The translations under genes and the position numbers were made by a program. Positions 1 through 9,011 of a DNA stretch of 64,000 nucleotides are shown piece after piece. The notes beneath the pieces are model-generated. The model was not told where the DNA came from. It saw nothing but the letters and a program-made list of their open reading frames with translations, and did not search any database. Source of the DNA: Leptospira abararensis (GTDB taxonomy: Bacteria; Spirochaetota; Leptospiria; Leptospirales; Leptospiraceae); contig NZ_JAFFPR010000035.1 of the NCBI RefSeq assembly GCF_016918735.1, positions 124,001-188,000 on the forward strand, read 5' to 3'. The stretch's first letter is position 1; the number at the start of each line of letters is the position of its first letter.

Positions 1-1
1 T

Positions 2-1072
2 ATGAATTTCAATGATTCCTCCCCTAAAGAAGAGGGCTCGGCTTTTAGTATCAATTCGTTTTTGGAGAAAGATATTTTCCCAGATTGGCTCATTCGGTTT
101 CGTATCCGCCAACTATTGAATGTCCGAATCAAACAAGAAAGAAAAGAAAACGCCACGGCCCAACTCCAACACAAAATGAACTATGTGAATGAGTTAAAAA
201 AATCACCGATCGCTGTACATACGAAAGCTGCCAACGAACAACACTACGAAGTTCCGAGCGATTTTTTTACGTATGTGATGGGACCAAGGATGAAGTATTC
301 CTCTGGATATTGGCCTACCCTCGATACGAGTTTTGCGGAATCGGAAGAAGAGATGCTTCGGATCACCGTAGAACGTGCAGAGATCAAAAATGGAATGAAG
401 GTTTTGGATTTGGGATGCGGCTGGGGAAGTATCTCTCTCTATATCGCCGAAAAATTTCCTAAATCTAAAGTCACAGGTGTTTCCAATTCGAGAACTCAAA
501 AAGAATTTATCGACAAACGTGCGAAAGAAAGGGGATTAAAAAACCTGACCATCATCACAAAAGACATGAACGATTTTACTACCAAAGACAAGTTTGATCG
601 GATTGTTTCTGTCGAGATGTTAGAACATATGAAAAACTATGAGAAACTCTTTGAAAAACTATCAAAGTTTCTTGTGACCGATGGAAAGTTTTTTGTCCAC
701 ATTTTCACTCACAAAGAATTTGCTTATCCTTTTGAGGTCATTGATGAAACCGATTGGATGGCCAAGTACTTTTTTACCGGTGGGCAGATGCCATCAGATG
801 ATTTGTTTTTATACTTCCAAAAAGATTTTTTAATCGAAAATCATTGGGTTGTGAATGGAACTCATTATGCGAGAACCAGTGAGGCTTGGTATGATAACAT
901 GATACTAAACAAGGATAAACTAATGCCTATCCTTGCGAGTACTTACGGCGAAAAAGAAAAAACCAAATGGTTTGTTTATTGGAAAGTTTTCTTTCTCGCC
1001 TGTGCCGAGTTATGGGGTTATCGAAACGGGGAAGAGTGGTTTGTTAGCCACTACTTACTTCGAAAACGCTGA
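2..1072 (+). CDS. SAM-dependent methyltransferase, cyclopropane-fatty-acyl-phospholipid synthase type
   Basis: A 356-residue class I methyltransferase of the CFA synthase / coclaurine N-methyltransferase-like group. The SAM-binding motif I reads VLDLGCGWGS near residue 137. Family signatures HYEVPSDFF (about 83), KYSSGYW (about 99), VSVEMLEHM and HIFTHKEFAYPFE are present, and the end (GYRNGEEWFVSHYLL) matches the usual C-terminus. Length fits a complete protein, but the ATG lies one base into the window, so a longer start cannot be excluded. Family members alkylate unsaturated lipid chains or small amines; the substrate here is unknown. Its 3' end overlaps the convergent helicase gene by 22 bp. 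Confidence 0.85.
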   Translation: MNFNDSSPKEEGSAFSINSFLEKDIFPDWLIRFRIRQLLNVRIKQERKENATAQLQHKMNYVNELKKSPIAVHTKAANEQHYEVPSDFFTYVMGPRMKYSSGYWPTLDTSFAESEEEMLRITVERAEIKNGMKVLDLGCGWGSISLYIAEKFPKSKVTGVSNSRTQKEFIDKRAKERGLKNLTIITKDMNDFTTKDKFDRIVSVEMLEHMKNYEKLFEKLSKFLVTDGKFFVHIFTHKEFAYPFEVIDETDWMAKYFFTGGQMPSDDLFLYFQKDFLIENHWVVNGTHYARTSEAWYDNMILNKDKLMPILASTYGEKEKTKWFVYWKVFFLACAELWGYRNGEEWFVSHYLLRKR

Positions 1073-2625
1073 GTTTTTTTCCCGGCAGCTTTTACGTAAA
1101 CTCCACCTTCTTTTTTAGAAGGGGGAGCACTGCTGCGACGAGTGTCACCACCGCGTTCACTTCTTTCCCCACGTTCGCTTCTTTCGCTATTAGATCTTCC
1201 GCCACGGTAACCACCGCGACTTCCGCCGCCTGATCCGCCACCATCGCGTCGTCTTCCACCGGATCCGCCACCACCAGGAGGAGTTTCACTCCATTCTCCA
1301 GCAGTTTTTCCGATTTTTTCCGGGCCACTGATTTTGGTTTGATCGAGCATATTCGAAAGCAGTTTCAAAGATAAAGAACGTTTGTCGTCCAATTTCAAAA
1401 GTTTTTCTAAAACTTCTTCTGCATCCGCATGGATTTCTGTTTCTACCACTTTGTTTAGGAAGTCTTCTTCTCTTCTTGCCAAAACTTCCTTTTTAGTAGG
1501 AAGGGAAGCAATCGTAAGTTGTGTTCCGGAGGTTCCTTTGAGTCTTAGGAGTGCACGAGATTCTCTTGTGGTTACAAGAGTTACCGCTTTTCCTGACTTT
1601 CCAGCCCGACCCGTACGACCAATTCTATGTGTATAACTTTCGCTATCAAAAGGAAGGTGGTAGTTGATCACGAGTGATAAATCTTTTACGTCAAGACCAC
1701 GAGCGGCAACATCGGTTGCTACAAGGATTTTCACGCGCCCATCGTGTAGGCTTTTTAAAACTTGTTCTCTTTGTTTCTGGTTTAAATCACCGTGGAGAGC
1801 TTCAACAGGATATCCTTTGAAACTAAGTGTTGATTTAAGATCATCTGCTTCTTTTTTAGTTTTTGTGAAGATGATTGCCTTAAAAGGGTTTTCATAATCC
1901 AAAATTCGTACGACAGAAATTTCACGTTCTGCTTCATCAATCACGTAGTACACTTGTTCGATGTTTTTAGACGATTTTTCTGTTGCTGCAATTTTTACAA
2001 GTGCAGGGTGCGTTTGGTACTTACTTGCCAACTTCTTAATGGGCTCCGGCATGGTTGCGGAGAAAAGTAAGGTTTGTCTTTTGGTTGGCAGTAGATTAAA
2101 AATGGATTCAATATCATCCATAAAGCCCATATCGAGCATTTCATCTGCTTCATCCAATATCACCATGGAAGGTTTGAAATTTTTAAGTTCCTTTCCTTTC
2201 AATAGGTCGAGAAGTCTTCCTGGAGTTGCCACAGCAACTTGGGCACCTTTTGCCACTTGAGTGATTTGTTTAGAATAGGAACTGCCGCCATAAATAGTGG
2301 TGGTTTTGATTCCTAAATGTTTTCCCAATTTAAACAGTTCATCAGATACTTGCAGTGCAAGTTCACGAGTTGGTGTGAGCACAAGCACTTGCATGCCATC
2401 ATTCACATTGATTTTGTTCAAACAGGGGAGTCCGTAAGCGGCAGTTTTTCCGGTACCGGTCTGCGCTTGTGCGATTAAATCTTTTCCTTCCAATACGAGC
2501 GGAATCGCTTGTTTTTGGATAGGGCTTGGTAATTCGAAGCCTGCATCAGTGATTCCTTGTAGTATTTCAGGACGTAATCCGAAAGATTGGAAGTCATTTC
2601 CAACTTCGGTGTCATTCTTAGTCAT
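1051..2625 (-). CDS. DEAD-box ATP-dependent RNA helicase with Gly/Arg-rich tail
   Basis: RNA helicase of about 524 residues. Motifs in order: Q-motif region (FELPSPIQKQAIP), motif I AQTGTGKT near residue 54, PTRELALQ, DEAD (VILDEADEMLDMGF), SAT, then helicase-C motifs ARGLDV and HRIGRTGRAG. After the core comes a low-complexity tail rich in Gly, Arg, Ser and Glu ending in a basic stretch, typical of RNA-binding extensions in RhlE/DeaD-like helicases. It probably remodels RNA or assists ribosome assembly. I chose the ATG at 2625 over a TTG five codons upstream. Neither start has a clear ribosome-binding site. Confidence 0.93.
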   Translation of the reverse strand: MTKNDTEVGNDFQSFGLRPEILQGITDAGFELPSPIQKQAIPLVLEGKDLIAQAQTGTGKTAAYGLPCLNKINVNDGMQVLVLTPTRELALQVSDELFKLGKHLGIKTTTIYGGSSYSKQITQVAKGAQVAVATPGRLLDLLKGKELKNFKPSMVILDEADEMLDMGFMDDIESIFNLLPTKRQTLLFSATMPEPIKKLASKYQTHPALVKIAATEKSSKNIEQVYYVIDEAEREISVVRILDYENPFKAIIFTKTKKEADDLKSTLSFKGYPVEALHGDLNQKQREQVLKSLHDGRVKILVATDVAARGLDVKDLSLVINYHLPFDSESYTHRIGRTGRAGKSGKAVTLVTTRESRALLRLKGTSGTQLTIASLPTKKEVLARREEDFLNKVVETEIHADAEEVLEKLLKLDDKRSLSLKLLSNMLDQTKISGPEKIGKTAGEWSETPPGGGGSGGRRRDGGGSGGGSRGGYRGGRSNSERSERGERSERGGDTRRSSAPPSKKEGGVYVKAAGKKTQRFRSK

Positions 2626-2684
2626 GGAAATAGGATACAATAAAAAAACGGCCTAAAAAAGAAAGGTAAAAATATCTGAATGCC

Positions 2685-4346
2685 TTAATCTCCTTTTTCG
2701 GCAAGCTCTCTCAGGTATTTGTAGAGTTCTTCTTTTAGATACGGTTTGGGCATAAAATATTCAAATCCAGAGGCGAGGATTTGGACTTTTTCCTCAGGCA
2801 TACAAAGACCCGTACAGGCGAATAGAGCAGGTCTGTGGGGTTTTCCCACCAATCCCTTCGCAATTTCTGTTCCGTGTTTTCCCGGCATCTCGATATCCAA
2901 AAAGGCAATATCGTAGGGGGATTCGTTGAGTTCCCTTTCTGCGTCGATACCGTTACTTGTTTCTTTTATTTCAAATTGTAGGGGTTTTAAATAACTTCGT
3001 AGGACTTTTCGGTTGAGATCATTGTCATCGGCAATGAGAACTCTTTGGGGTCTGGAAAAACTGGGTAGAGGGGATTTAGGCGAAATCTCGGTTCCTTGGG
3101 GTAAGGATTTGGTTTCCGCTAATTTCCAAAGGATTGGAATTTTTACTTTGAATGTGGAACCTTCCCCTAAAGTAGATTCAACTTCCACTTCCCCTCTCAA
3201 CTCTTCTAACGAAAGTTTTACGATGGAAAGACCGAGTCCAGAACCAGAGATCCCGCAACCTTCGGGAACAAATTGGTTGTACTTTTGAAAGAGTTTTTCT
3301 TTCACTTCAGGAGAAATTCCGGGACCTGTGTCACTCACTTCAATATGTAAAATGCCTTCGTCCTTTGTTTTGGTTTCCAAATGAACAGAAAAAGTAACCG
3401 TACCCTTGTTTGTGAATTTTACTGCATTGGCCGTTAGGTTCCAAAAAATCTTTTCGATTTTCCTTTTGTCAGAATGCAGGATTATATTTTGATTCACTTG
3501 ATTGTTTACTTTGAATTCTATTTGTTTCCGTTTCGTTTCTGCTTTAAAAAAAGAATCTAAAATATGTATACATTGGTAAAGTTCAAACCACTCATTATTG
3601 GTGACACTTGCGTTTTCTTCCAAACGAGAAATTTCAATAGTATCATTCACTAAATGTAGGATCACTTCGCCGGCGTTTCGTATATGATCCACATAACCAA
3701 GAACAGTTGGACTTAAATCTGCCTCCCGAATCATTTCAGACATCCCGAGGAGAGAATTTAAAGGATTTCGAATGTCGTGGCTAATGGCAGCGATAAAATC
3801 TCTTTTTGCGGCCGTGGCTCTTTGTGCTGCCTGTTTTTCAACTGCCAATCGCTCAGTCGCTTTTCGCATTTGCAATAAACGGATGGTTTGTTTTCCAAGG
3901 AGTCGTAACATTTGGATTTGGTCTGCATTGAGTTCTCTTGGTTTGTTATCTATGACACAAAGAGTTCCTAGTTTGATTTGGTCATCAAGAGCCAAAGGGA
4001 TACCGGCATAAAAAATAACATTGGGCGCTTCATCCACTAAAGGATTGTTTTTAAAACGATCATCTTCTTTGGCATTGGGAACCACAAAAACTTCATCCCC
4101 TAAAATGGCATGGGAACAAAAGGCAAATGACCTAGGTGTTTCGCGAGCACTAAGCCCATGGTGGGATTTGAACCATTGTCTTGTTTCATCGATAAGACTC
4201 ACAAGAGAGATCGGTGTATTACAAATCATGGAGGCAAGTCTCGTGATTTCATCGAACATCTCTTCTTCAGGAGTGTCGAGGATTTCGAGCCCTTTTAAGG
4301 CCGAAAGACGCGCGGTCTCATTTTTCGGTAAAGGGGCAATGATCAT
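2685..4346 (-). CDS. Hybrid sensor histidine kinase: GAF, HisKA, HATPase, receiver
   Basis: Cytoplasmic hybrid kinase of about 553 residues with no membrane segment. An N-terminal GAF domain (roughly residues 10-165) is followed by a HisKA dimerisation helix with the H-box [16 protein letters not shown], an HATPase domain with N-box ([11 protein letters not shown]) and G boxes ([15 protein letters not shown]), and a C-terminal receiver ([12 protein letters not shown]; phospho-acceptor in AFLDIEMPG). The signal sensed by the GAF domain is unknown. The output must be an unlinked phosphotransfer or regulator protein, since no partner is adjacent. The ATG at 4346 is preferred; a TTG seven codons upstream is possible. 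It is divergent from msrB. Confidence 0.92.
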   Translation of the reverse strand: MIIAPLPKNETARLSALKGLEILDTPEEEMFDEITRLASMICNTPISLVSLIDETRQWFKSHHGLSARETPRSFAFCSHAILGDEVFVVPNAKEDDRFKNNPLVDEAPNVIFYAGIPLALDDQIKLGTLCVIDNKPRELNADQIQMLRLLGKQTIRLLQMRKATERLAVEKQAAQRATAAKRDFIAAISHDIRNPLNSLLGMSEMIREADLSPTVLGYVDHIRNAGEVILHLVNDTIEISRLEENASVTNNEWFELYQCIHILDSFFKAETKRKQIEFKVNNQVNQNIILHSDKRKIEKIFWNLTANAVKFTNKGTVTFSVHLETKTKDEGILHIEVSDTGPGISPEVKEKLFQKYNQFVPEGCGISGSGLGLSIVKLSLEELRGEVEVESTLGEGSTFKVKIPILWKLAETKSLPQGTEISPKSPLPSFSRPQRVLIADDNDLNRKVLRSYLKPLQFEIKETSNGIDAERELNESPYDIAFLDIEMPGKHGTEIAKGLVGKPHRPALFACTGLCMPEEKVQILASGFEYFMPKPYLKEELYKYLRELAEKGD

Positions 4347-4418
4347 ACGAGGTTTAGACGAAATCAATTTCGCATAAAGGAAAGCATAATTTTGCTTTTT
4401 CCTATCAGTCTAAACTCT

Positions 4419-4964
4419 ATGAACCGAGCTGCCAAATTACCTATTTATACTTTCCTATTTGTATTTTCTTTGCTCCTGACTTCTTTTTGTTTTGAATCCT
4501 CTTCGCACTCTCCGAAAAAACCAGAAAATGTGGAACTACGAAAAAAACTCACTGATCTGCAATACCGAGTCACCCAAGAAGATGATACAGAACCCCCCTT
4601 CCAGAATGAATATTGGGACAATCATGAAGAGGGAATCTATGTAGACATCGTTTCGAAAGAACCTTTGTTTAGCTCGAAAGATAAATTTGAATCGGGGACT
4701 GGGTGGCCAAGTTTTACAAGACCTTTGGTAAAAACTAATGTGGTAGAAATTATGGACAATTCGTACGGTATGACTCGAACAGAAGTACGTTCCAAATCAG
4801 CGAATTCTCATTTAGGCCATGTCTTTGATGATGGCCCAAAACCAACAAACAAACGCTATTGTATGAATTCGGCCTCGATGGAATTTATTCCCAAATCAAA
4901 ATTGAAAGAACGAGGATTTGGAAATTTCCTTTCAGAATTTTCCGAATCAGATAAAAACAAATAA
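4419..4964 (+). CDS. msrB: Exported peptide-methionine (R)-S-oxide reductase
   Basis: MsrB reduces methionine-R-sulfoxide in proteins. The domain follows an N-terminal hydrophobic leader (residues about 8-24), so the enzyme probably acts outside the cytoplasm. Family motifs seen: [47 protein letters not shown] and [11 protein letters not shown], which carries the catalytic Cys. The two zinc CxxC pairs of the zinc-type MsrB are absent, and Thr replaces Cys in the GWPSF segment, as in many family members. The leader ends LLTSFC; this is a poor lipobox because Phe sits before the Cys, so lipidation is doubtful. The ATG at 4419 is chosen over a TTG nine codons upstream. Confidence 0.9.
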   Translation: MNRAAKLPIYTFLFVFSLLLTSFCFESSSHSPKKPENVELRKKLTDLQYRVTQEDDTEPPFQNEYWDNHEEGIYVDIVSKEPLFSSKDKFESGTGWPSFTRPLVKTNVVEIMDNSYGMTRTEVRSKSANSHLGHVFDDGPKPTNKRYCMNSASMEFIPKSKLKERGFGNFLSEFSESDKNK

Positions 4965-5068
4965 AAGAGTTTATCTTTCGTGAACTTAAAAGGTAAGGCG
5001 TTACATATAGATTGCCAAAAGTATCTGTAAAATATGTATTCTAAATCAAGAACTCTTAGGGTTATTTT

Positions 5069-5854
5069 TTAAGCCCAAAGATTCATCATAAATTCTTCAT
5101 CGTTACGAAGAGAGATGAGTTTGTATTTGGTTTCGTGGATGTCTTCACGAGAGACTTCGCGTTTCCAACGAATGTCTACTTTTAGTTTACGAACGCGAGT
5201 TTGTAGTTCTAAAAGTTCCCAAACCGAATCTTCCATTTCTTTTCTGTATAAATTGGTAAAAAGTGGTGCTACTTGGTCGGGAGTATCCATTTTTAAAAGT
5301 TCCACATGCGTTAAGTCATGGATATTTTGCAGGGCCCAAATATGTAGGGTGAGAGTGGTGATTCTTTCTAATTGAGAGATTTCATCTTTTGTGTTTCTTG
5401 TGACTTGTTGTTTGAAGAAACGAATTCTTTTTTCTAAATATTGGATAAGGTCAGATTTTGGAATTTCTCTTTGTTTCCATTTGTCCCAATCGGTTTTTAG
5501 ATCTTCAAAAAGTCCTTCGCCAAAAAATACAGAAGAGGCTTCCATAAGTTGGAGGCTCCCCGGTTCTGAAATTTTTAATCTATGTCGAAGTGAGTCTGCG
5601 TCTCCCGCAATCATATTGACAGGAGCCACGTCCTCTAACTTTTGTAAGGCACGAGAGATCGAATCAATGAACTGGGATTTCATTTGATCCGTGGAGTGGG
5701 CCACCAAATAAAAATTGAGGTCGGATTCTGGATGGAAGTCGCCACGTTCCCTAGATCCATAAAAAAGGATTTGGTAGGGTTTCGTCGACGGGATGAGTTC
5801 TAATTCATCCAAAACTTGCGCATAGAGATTAGGGTTTAGTGCTTCAAATTCCAT
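5069..5854 (-). CDS. Nucleotidyltransferase-fold protein with altered metal site
   Basis: A 261-residue protein whose N-terminal third carries the polymerase-beta-like nucleotidyltransferase signature: GSRERG at about residues 33-38, then ESDLNFY. In active members the second segment is usually SDxD, supplying two metal-binding aspartates; here the second is Asn (D45, N47). The remaining 160 residues are helical and basic (KRIRFFKQQ, RTRVRKLKVDIRWKRE) with no domain I recognise. It may be a degenerate nucleotidyltransferase or one using a variant site. It starts three bases after the small upstream gene ends, so the two are probably co-transcribed. Confidence 0.6.
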   Translation of the reverse strand: MEFEALNPNLYAQVLDELELIPSTKPYQILFYGSRERGDFHPESDLNFYLVAHSTDQMKSQFIDSISRALQKLEDVAPVNMIAGDADSLRHRLKISEPGSLQLMEASSVFFGEGLFEDLKTDWDKWKQREIPKSDLIQYLEKRIRFFKQQVTRNTKDEISQLERITTLTLHIWALQNIHDLTHVELLKMDTPDQVAPLFTNLYRKEMEDSVWELLELQTRVRKLKVDIRWKREVSREDIHETKYKLISLRNDEEFMMNLWA

Positions 5855-5857
5855 TGT

Positions 5858-6064
5858 TTATTCAAAGTATAATTTCATACGGGATAGATTTTCTAAAATG
5901 GCTTTGAAGGCACGATCACGTTCTTCTTGGCCAGGGAAAGGAAGGGATTTTACATTATTGAGATCTTGGTAAATGATTTCAATGGAAGGTTGGTTAGGAT
6001 TTTTTTTAATAGAGGCAACGTAATCCAAATTGATAACTTCCGATTCACCGAGTTTTAACCACAT
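5858..6064 (-). CDS. Small conserved-looking protein, function unknown
   Basis: About 68 residues, beginning MWLKLGESEVINLDYVASI. The start is set by a strong ribosome-binding site (GAGGAG, 7 bases before the ATG at 6064); an in-frame ATG five codons upstream lacks one. The chain suggests a short beta-rich domain followed by an amphipathic helix (RDRAFKAILENLSRM). No signal peptide or membrane segment. It is the first gene of a two-gene unit with the nucleotidyltransferase-like protein. I do not recognise the family. Confidence 0.7.
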   Translation of the reverse strand: MWLKLGESEVINLDYVASIKKNPNQPSIEIIYQDLNNVKSLPFPGQEERDRAFKAILENLSRMKLYFE

Positions 6065-6150
6065 AAAATTTCTCCTCAAAATCTAAGGGCTCCATTCTAT
6101 TTGCCTAATCTTTTTTTCTAAAAAAATCGGGCTTTGTGCGAAATCCAAAG

Positions 6151-6705
6151 CTAGTACAGTTCCAGAGATTGTTGGACCATTTGGTGGAGTTCTTTTGCCA
6201 GCTCTTTGGGTCCGGTAGAATCAGAAGCAATGGTCTCAAAAACGAGTAAAAACCCATTATGAATCCCCTCCCAACGCGCATAGAGTTGGGAATTCCGATA
6301 CGGGAAAACAAGGACACTACATTTTTTGGATCCCCAGACAAAATAGGATACATCCGGGTTTTGGACTTCCTCTTTATAGAAGTAGGGAAACTGGGATTGG
6401 TTCTCTCTGTCGGTGGAAGATAACCTGAGCCACTGGATTTTTCCCTCCAAATCCAAACGGATTTCATAACTATTTCCCGTTCCAAAAATAGAGCCAGATT
6501 TGAGTAACTCAAAGTTTTCTTTTGCAACCCAAACAGCATGGTAGGTGAGTCGCAACTCTTTTGTTAGGTGTAGTTTTTTGATTTCCAGGTTTAAATTTGG
6601 TTTGAGAGATTCTGGATTTTTCTCTAAAGGATTCTCTTTAACCGATTGGCAGAACATTGTTTGGGTGAGAATCAAAACTAAAAGAATTTTAATGGCCCAC
6701 TTCAT
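6151..6705 (-). CDS. Putative lipoprotein of unknown function
   Basis: About 184 residues. The N-terminus (MKWAIKILLVLILTQTMFC) is a basic-hydrophobic leader ending in Cys, suggesting a lipoprotein, although Phe before the Cys is unusual for a lipobox. The rest is a soluble mixed domain (GTGNSYEIRLDLEGKIQWL; NGFLLVFETIASD) I do not recognise. The ATG at 6705 is chosen because AGGAG lies six bases upstream; an ATG two codons earlier abuts that site. It overlaps the end of the upstream aminomutase gene by 17 bp, so the two are likely translated from one message. Confidence 0.65.
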   Translation of the reverse strand: MKWAIKILLVLILTQTMFCQSVKENPLEKNPESLKPNLNLEIKKLHLTKELRLTYHAVWVAKENFELLKSGSIFGTGNSYEIRLDLEGKIQWLRLSSTDRENQSQFPYFYKEEVQNPDVSYFVWGSKKCSVLVFPYRNSQLYARWEGIHNGFLLVFETIASDSTGPKELAKELHQMVQQSLELY

Positions 6706-7753
6706 ATTCATCTCCTAAATAGTTTTGAAAGAGATACCCATCTTTCGTTTTCTTTTGTAGATAGTCGGGTGAGAGAAGAACCTTCCCTCCGCCACCCGTG
6801 AGGTCTTTTACATAATTGGGGATGGTAATTCCTGAATGGAAGCCCCGAAGTTTGCGATAAATTTCGATTCCTCTTTCAATGGGTACAACAAAGTCTGAAC
6901 TTCCAAATACCTCATCACATTGGTGGAGGTAGTAGGGTTTGATACCGATGGAGATCAGCTTGTAATTGAGTTCCGATAGAACCTTCTCATCATCATTGAT
7001 TCCGGAAAGTAAAACCGATTGGTTAAAAATAGAAACATGGCCCTGTTTGATCAGTCGCATAACATAGATTTTAGTTTCATCCGTAATTTCGTTCGGATGG
7101 TTAAAATGAGTGACCATATATAAGGGAAAGTGTTTTGCAAAAACACTGCAAAGATCTTCGGTGAGCCGCATAGGCATGGTGACTGGGTGGCGCGTATGAA
7201 TCCGCACTTGGTTGAGATGGGGGATGGATTTCAGTTCTGTGAGAAGATAATCAAGGGAAGAGTCAGAAAGTGTGAGCGGGTCCCCACCGGACAAAATGAT
7301 CTCTCGGAGTTCTGTGTGGGTGCGAAAATATGCGAGAGCTTTTTCCCATTCTTGTCGGTTCGGGGTTTCTTCGGGGTCTGAAACTTTCCGTTTCCTTGTA
7401 CAAAACCGGCAGTAAACTGCGCAGACATGAGAAATGTACCAAATGGCCCGGTCGGGATAACGATGGGTCACACCTTTGATTGGCATGTATCGTTCTTCTG
7501 CCAGCGGATCTTCTACTTCATTGGGTTTTTTGGTAAGTTCACCGGTCCGGGGAATGATTTGTTTGCGGATGGGGCAATTTGGATTTTCTTTGTCGATCCT
7601 TTCCAAATAGTAAGGGGTGACGGCAAAACTAAATTCCTCTAATGCCGGTGCAAAACTTTCCCTCTCTTCAGGAGTGAGAGTCAGTTTTTCTTCCAAATCC
7701 TTAAGAGTAGTGATTCGGTTTTGTAATTGCCATTTCCAATCCGACCAAGTCAT
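6689..7753 (-). CDS. Radical SAM lysine 2,3-aminomutase family protein (KamA/EpmB type)
   Basis: A 354-residue radical SAM, PLP-dependent enzyme. The Fe-S/SAM motif CxxxCxxC is CAVYCRFC at about residues 111-118, with LSGGDPLTLSD and RIHTRHPV behind it. The C-terminal GGGGK segment supplies the lysine that carries PLP in lysine 2,3-aminomutases. Family members turn L-alpha-lysine into beta-lysine, either in catabolism or osmolyte synthesis (KamA) or to prime EF-P modification (EpmB). Length (near 340-350) and the divergent efp gene 69 bp away favour an EF-P role; the GGGGK motif also fits KamA. I cannot decide from sequence alone. No EpmA-like ligase lies in the window. Confidence 0.85.
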   Translation of the reverse strand: MTWSDWKWQLQNRITTLKDLEEKLTLTPEERESFAPALEEFSFAVTPYYLERIDKENPNCPIRKQIIPRTGELTKKPNEVEDPLAEERYMPIKGVTHRYPDRAIWYISHVCAVYCRFCTRKRKVSDPEETPNRQEWEKALAYFRTHTELREIILSGGDPLTLSDSSLDYLLTELKSIPHLNQVRIHTRHPVTMPMRLTEDLCSVFAKHFPLYMVTHFNHPNEITDETKIYVMRLIKQGHVSIFNQSVLLSGINDDEKVLSELNYKLISIGIKPYYLHQCDEVFGSSDFVVPIERGIEIYRKLRGFHSGITIPNYVKDLTGGGGKVLLSPDYLQKKTKDGYLFQNYLGDEYEVGH

Positions 7754-7773
7754 CGCTTATGACCATACTTCGG

Positions 7774-7802
7774 TTGACACAGGGCCAAGTCCCTCGGATT
7801 TT
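7774..7802 (+). promoter_or_regulatory. Candidate sigma70 promoter for efp
   Basis: A perfect -35 hexamer TTGACA (7774-7779) is followed after 17 bp by a weak -10, GATTTT (7797-7802), about 20 bp before the efp ATG. The site lies in the 68-bp gap between the divergent aminomutase and efp genes. The -10 match is poor, so this is tentative. Confidence 0.4.
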
Positions 7803-7821
7803 GTTTACGAGTAACGAAATT

Positions 7822-8388
7822 ATGAACTTAGGCATTACAGAAGTAAAAAAAGGAATGATTCTCAAGATTGACAATGAGCTTTATTCCGTCGTCAAAACCG
7901 AGTTTGTGAACCCAGGAAAGGGTTCTGCATTCATCCGTACCAAACTTAAAAATATTGTCCGCGATTCTTCCATTGAAAGAACCTTCAAAGCTGCAGAAAA
8001 ACTGGAAAGTGTGGATTTAGAACGCCGCAAAATGCAGTACTGTTACGCTGACGGTGACCAAATCATTTTTATGGATGTCAACGATTACGAACAGATCCCT
8101 GTTTCTAAAGATTATGTGGAAGACATCCTTCCTTTTATGAAAGAAGAAACACCGGTGGAAGTTGCGTTTTACAATGACAAACCCATTGGTGTCACACCTC
8201 CGAACTTTGCTGTGTTGGAAGTTACCTATGCAGAAGATGGTTTGAAAGGGGACACAACAGGTCTTGCACTCAAACGTGTGACGGTAGAAACGGGTGGAGA
8301 AGTCCAAGTCCCTATTTTTATCAGACAAGGGGACACAGTCAAAATTGACCTCCGAGATTTGTCTTATGTGGAGCGAGTCAACAAATAG
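7822..8388 (+). CDS. efp: Translation elongation factor P
   Basis: 188 residues from the ATG at 7822, the standard EF-P length. EF-P binds ribosomes stalled at polyproline and stimulates peptide bond formation. The three-domain beta-barrel sequence is intact: N-terminal KOW-like domain with the modification loop VNPGKGSAF, central OB domain, and C-terminal OB domain with ALKRVTVETGGEVQVP. The loop residue Lys33 is the site that EpmA/EpmB beta-lysylate in E. coli. The aminomutase-family gene next door makes the same modification plausible here. Its stop codon is two bases before the mtnB start, so it heads a compact run of five genes. Confidence 0.96.
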   Translation: MNLGITEVKKGMILKIDNELYSVVKTEFVNPGKGSAFIRTKLKNIVRDSSIERTFKAAEKLESVDLERRKMQYCYADGDQIIFMDVNDYEQIPVSKDYVEDILPFMKEETPVEVAFYNDKPIGVTPPNFAVLEVTYAEDGLKGDTTGLALKRVTVETGGEVQVPIFIRQGDTVKIDLRDLSYVERVNK

Positions 8389-8390
8389 AT

Positions 8391-9011
8391 TTGGAGTCTC
8401 ATACGTCACTTCAGGAACTTACAAAACTTTCCCATACCTATTATGAAAGGCAGTGGATGTATGCCACTGCTGGAAATCTTTCGGCACGCACTGGTGAACA
8501 GTTTTGGATCACTGCTTCTGGAAAACACAAAGGAGAACTAACTGACAAAGACTTTGTTTGTGTATCTGTTGCCGATGGGTCTTTGGTTTCCGCAAGGGAG
8601 GGGTTAAAACCCTCAGCAGAAACTAGCATCCATCAGGTGGTCTATTCTCAGATTCCTGATGCAGGTGCCGCCCTCCATGTCCATACCTTAGATTCCAACT
8701 TACTTGAGTTTGGTGTAGGAAAGGAAGAGGGCTTTCGCGATTTTCCTCTCCCACCAATCGAGATCATCAAGGCCTTTGGGATCTGGGATGAAAAACCAAA
8801 TCTTAAGTTTCCTGTTTTTTACAATCATACCCATGTCCCGAGCATTGCATCGGAAATCAAACGTTACATAGAAACCAAAGGTAGTCCCCAAGTTCCTTTT
8901 TTACTCATCGAAGGTCATGGCCCTACAGTTTGGGGAAAGTCGGTGGCTGAGGCCAATAAACATTTGGAAGCAGTTCATTTCCTTATGCAAGTGATGGCTA
9001 GGCGGATATGA
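8391..9011 (+). CDS. mtnB: Methylthioribulose-1-phosphate dehydratase
   Basis: Class II aldolase-fold enzyme of 206 residues that dehydrates 5-methylthioribulose-1-phosphate in methionine salvage. Signatures: TAGNLSAR, ITASGKHKGEL, LKPSAETSIH and the metal-binding pair in AALHVHT, with a further His in LIEGHGPTVWG. The start is taken as the TTG at 8391, two bases after efp ends, because no in-frame ATG precedes the conserved N-terminal region; the weak start suggests coupled translation. The stop overlaps the next start by four bases (ATGA). The methionine-cycle genes ahcY and metH lie 15-18 kb away. Confidence 0.88.
   Translation: MESHTSLQELTKLSHTYYERQWMYATAGNLSARTGEQFWITASGKHKGELTDKDFVCVSVADGSLVSAREGLKPSAETSIHQVVYSQIPDAGAALHVHTLDSNLLEFGVGKEEGFRDFPLPPIEIIKAFGIWDEKPNLKFPVFYNHTHVPSIASEIKRYIETKGSPQVPFLLIEGHGPTVWGKSVAEANKHLEAVHFLMQVMARRI

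Noticed and set aside
4965..5068. AAGAGTT/AACTCTT inverted repeat between msrB and the nucleotidyltransferase gene
   Set aside because: Seven-base arms more than 80 bp apart with no T-tract; too weak for a terminator or operator call.
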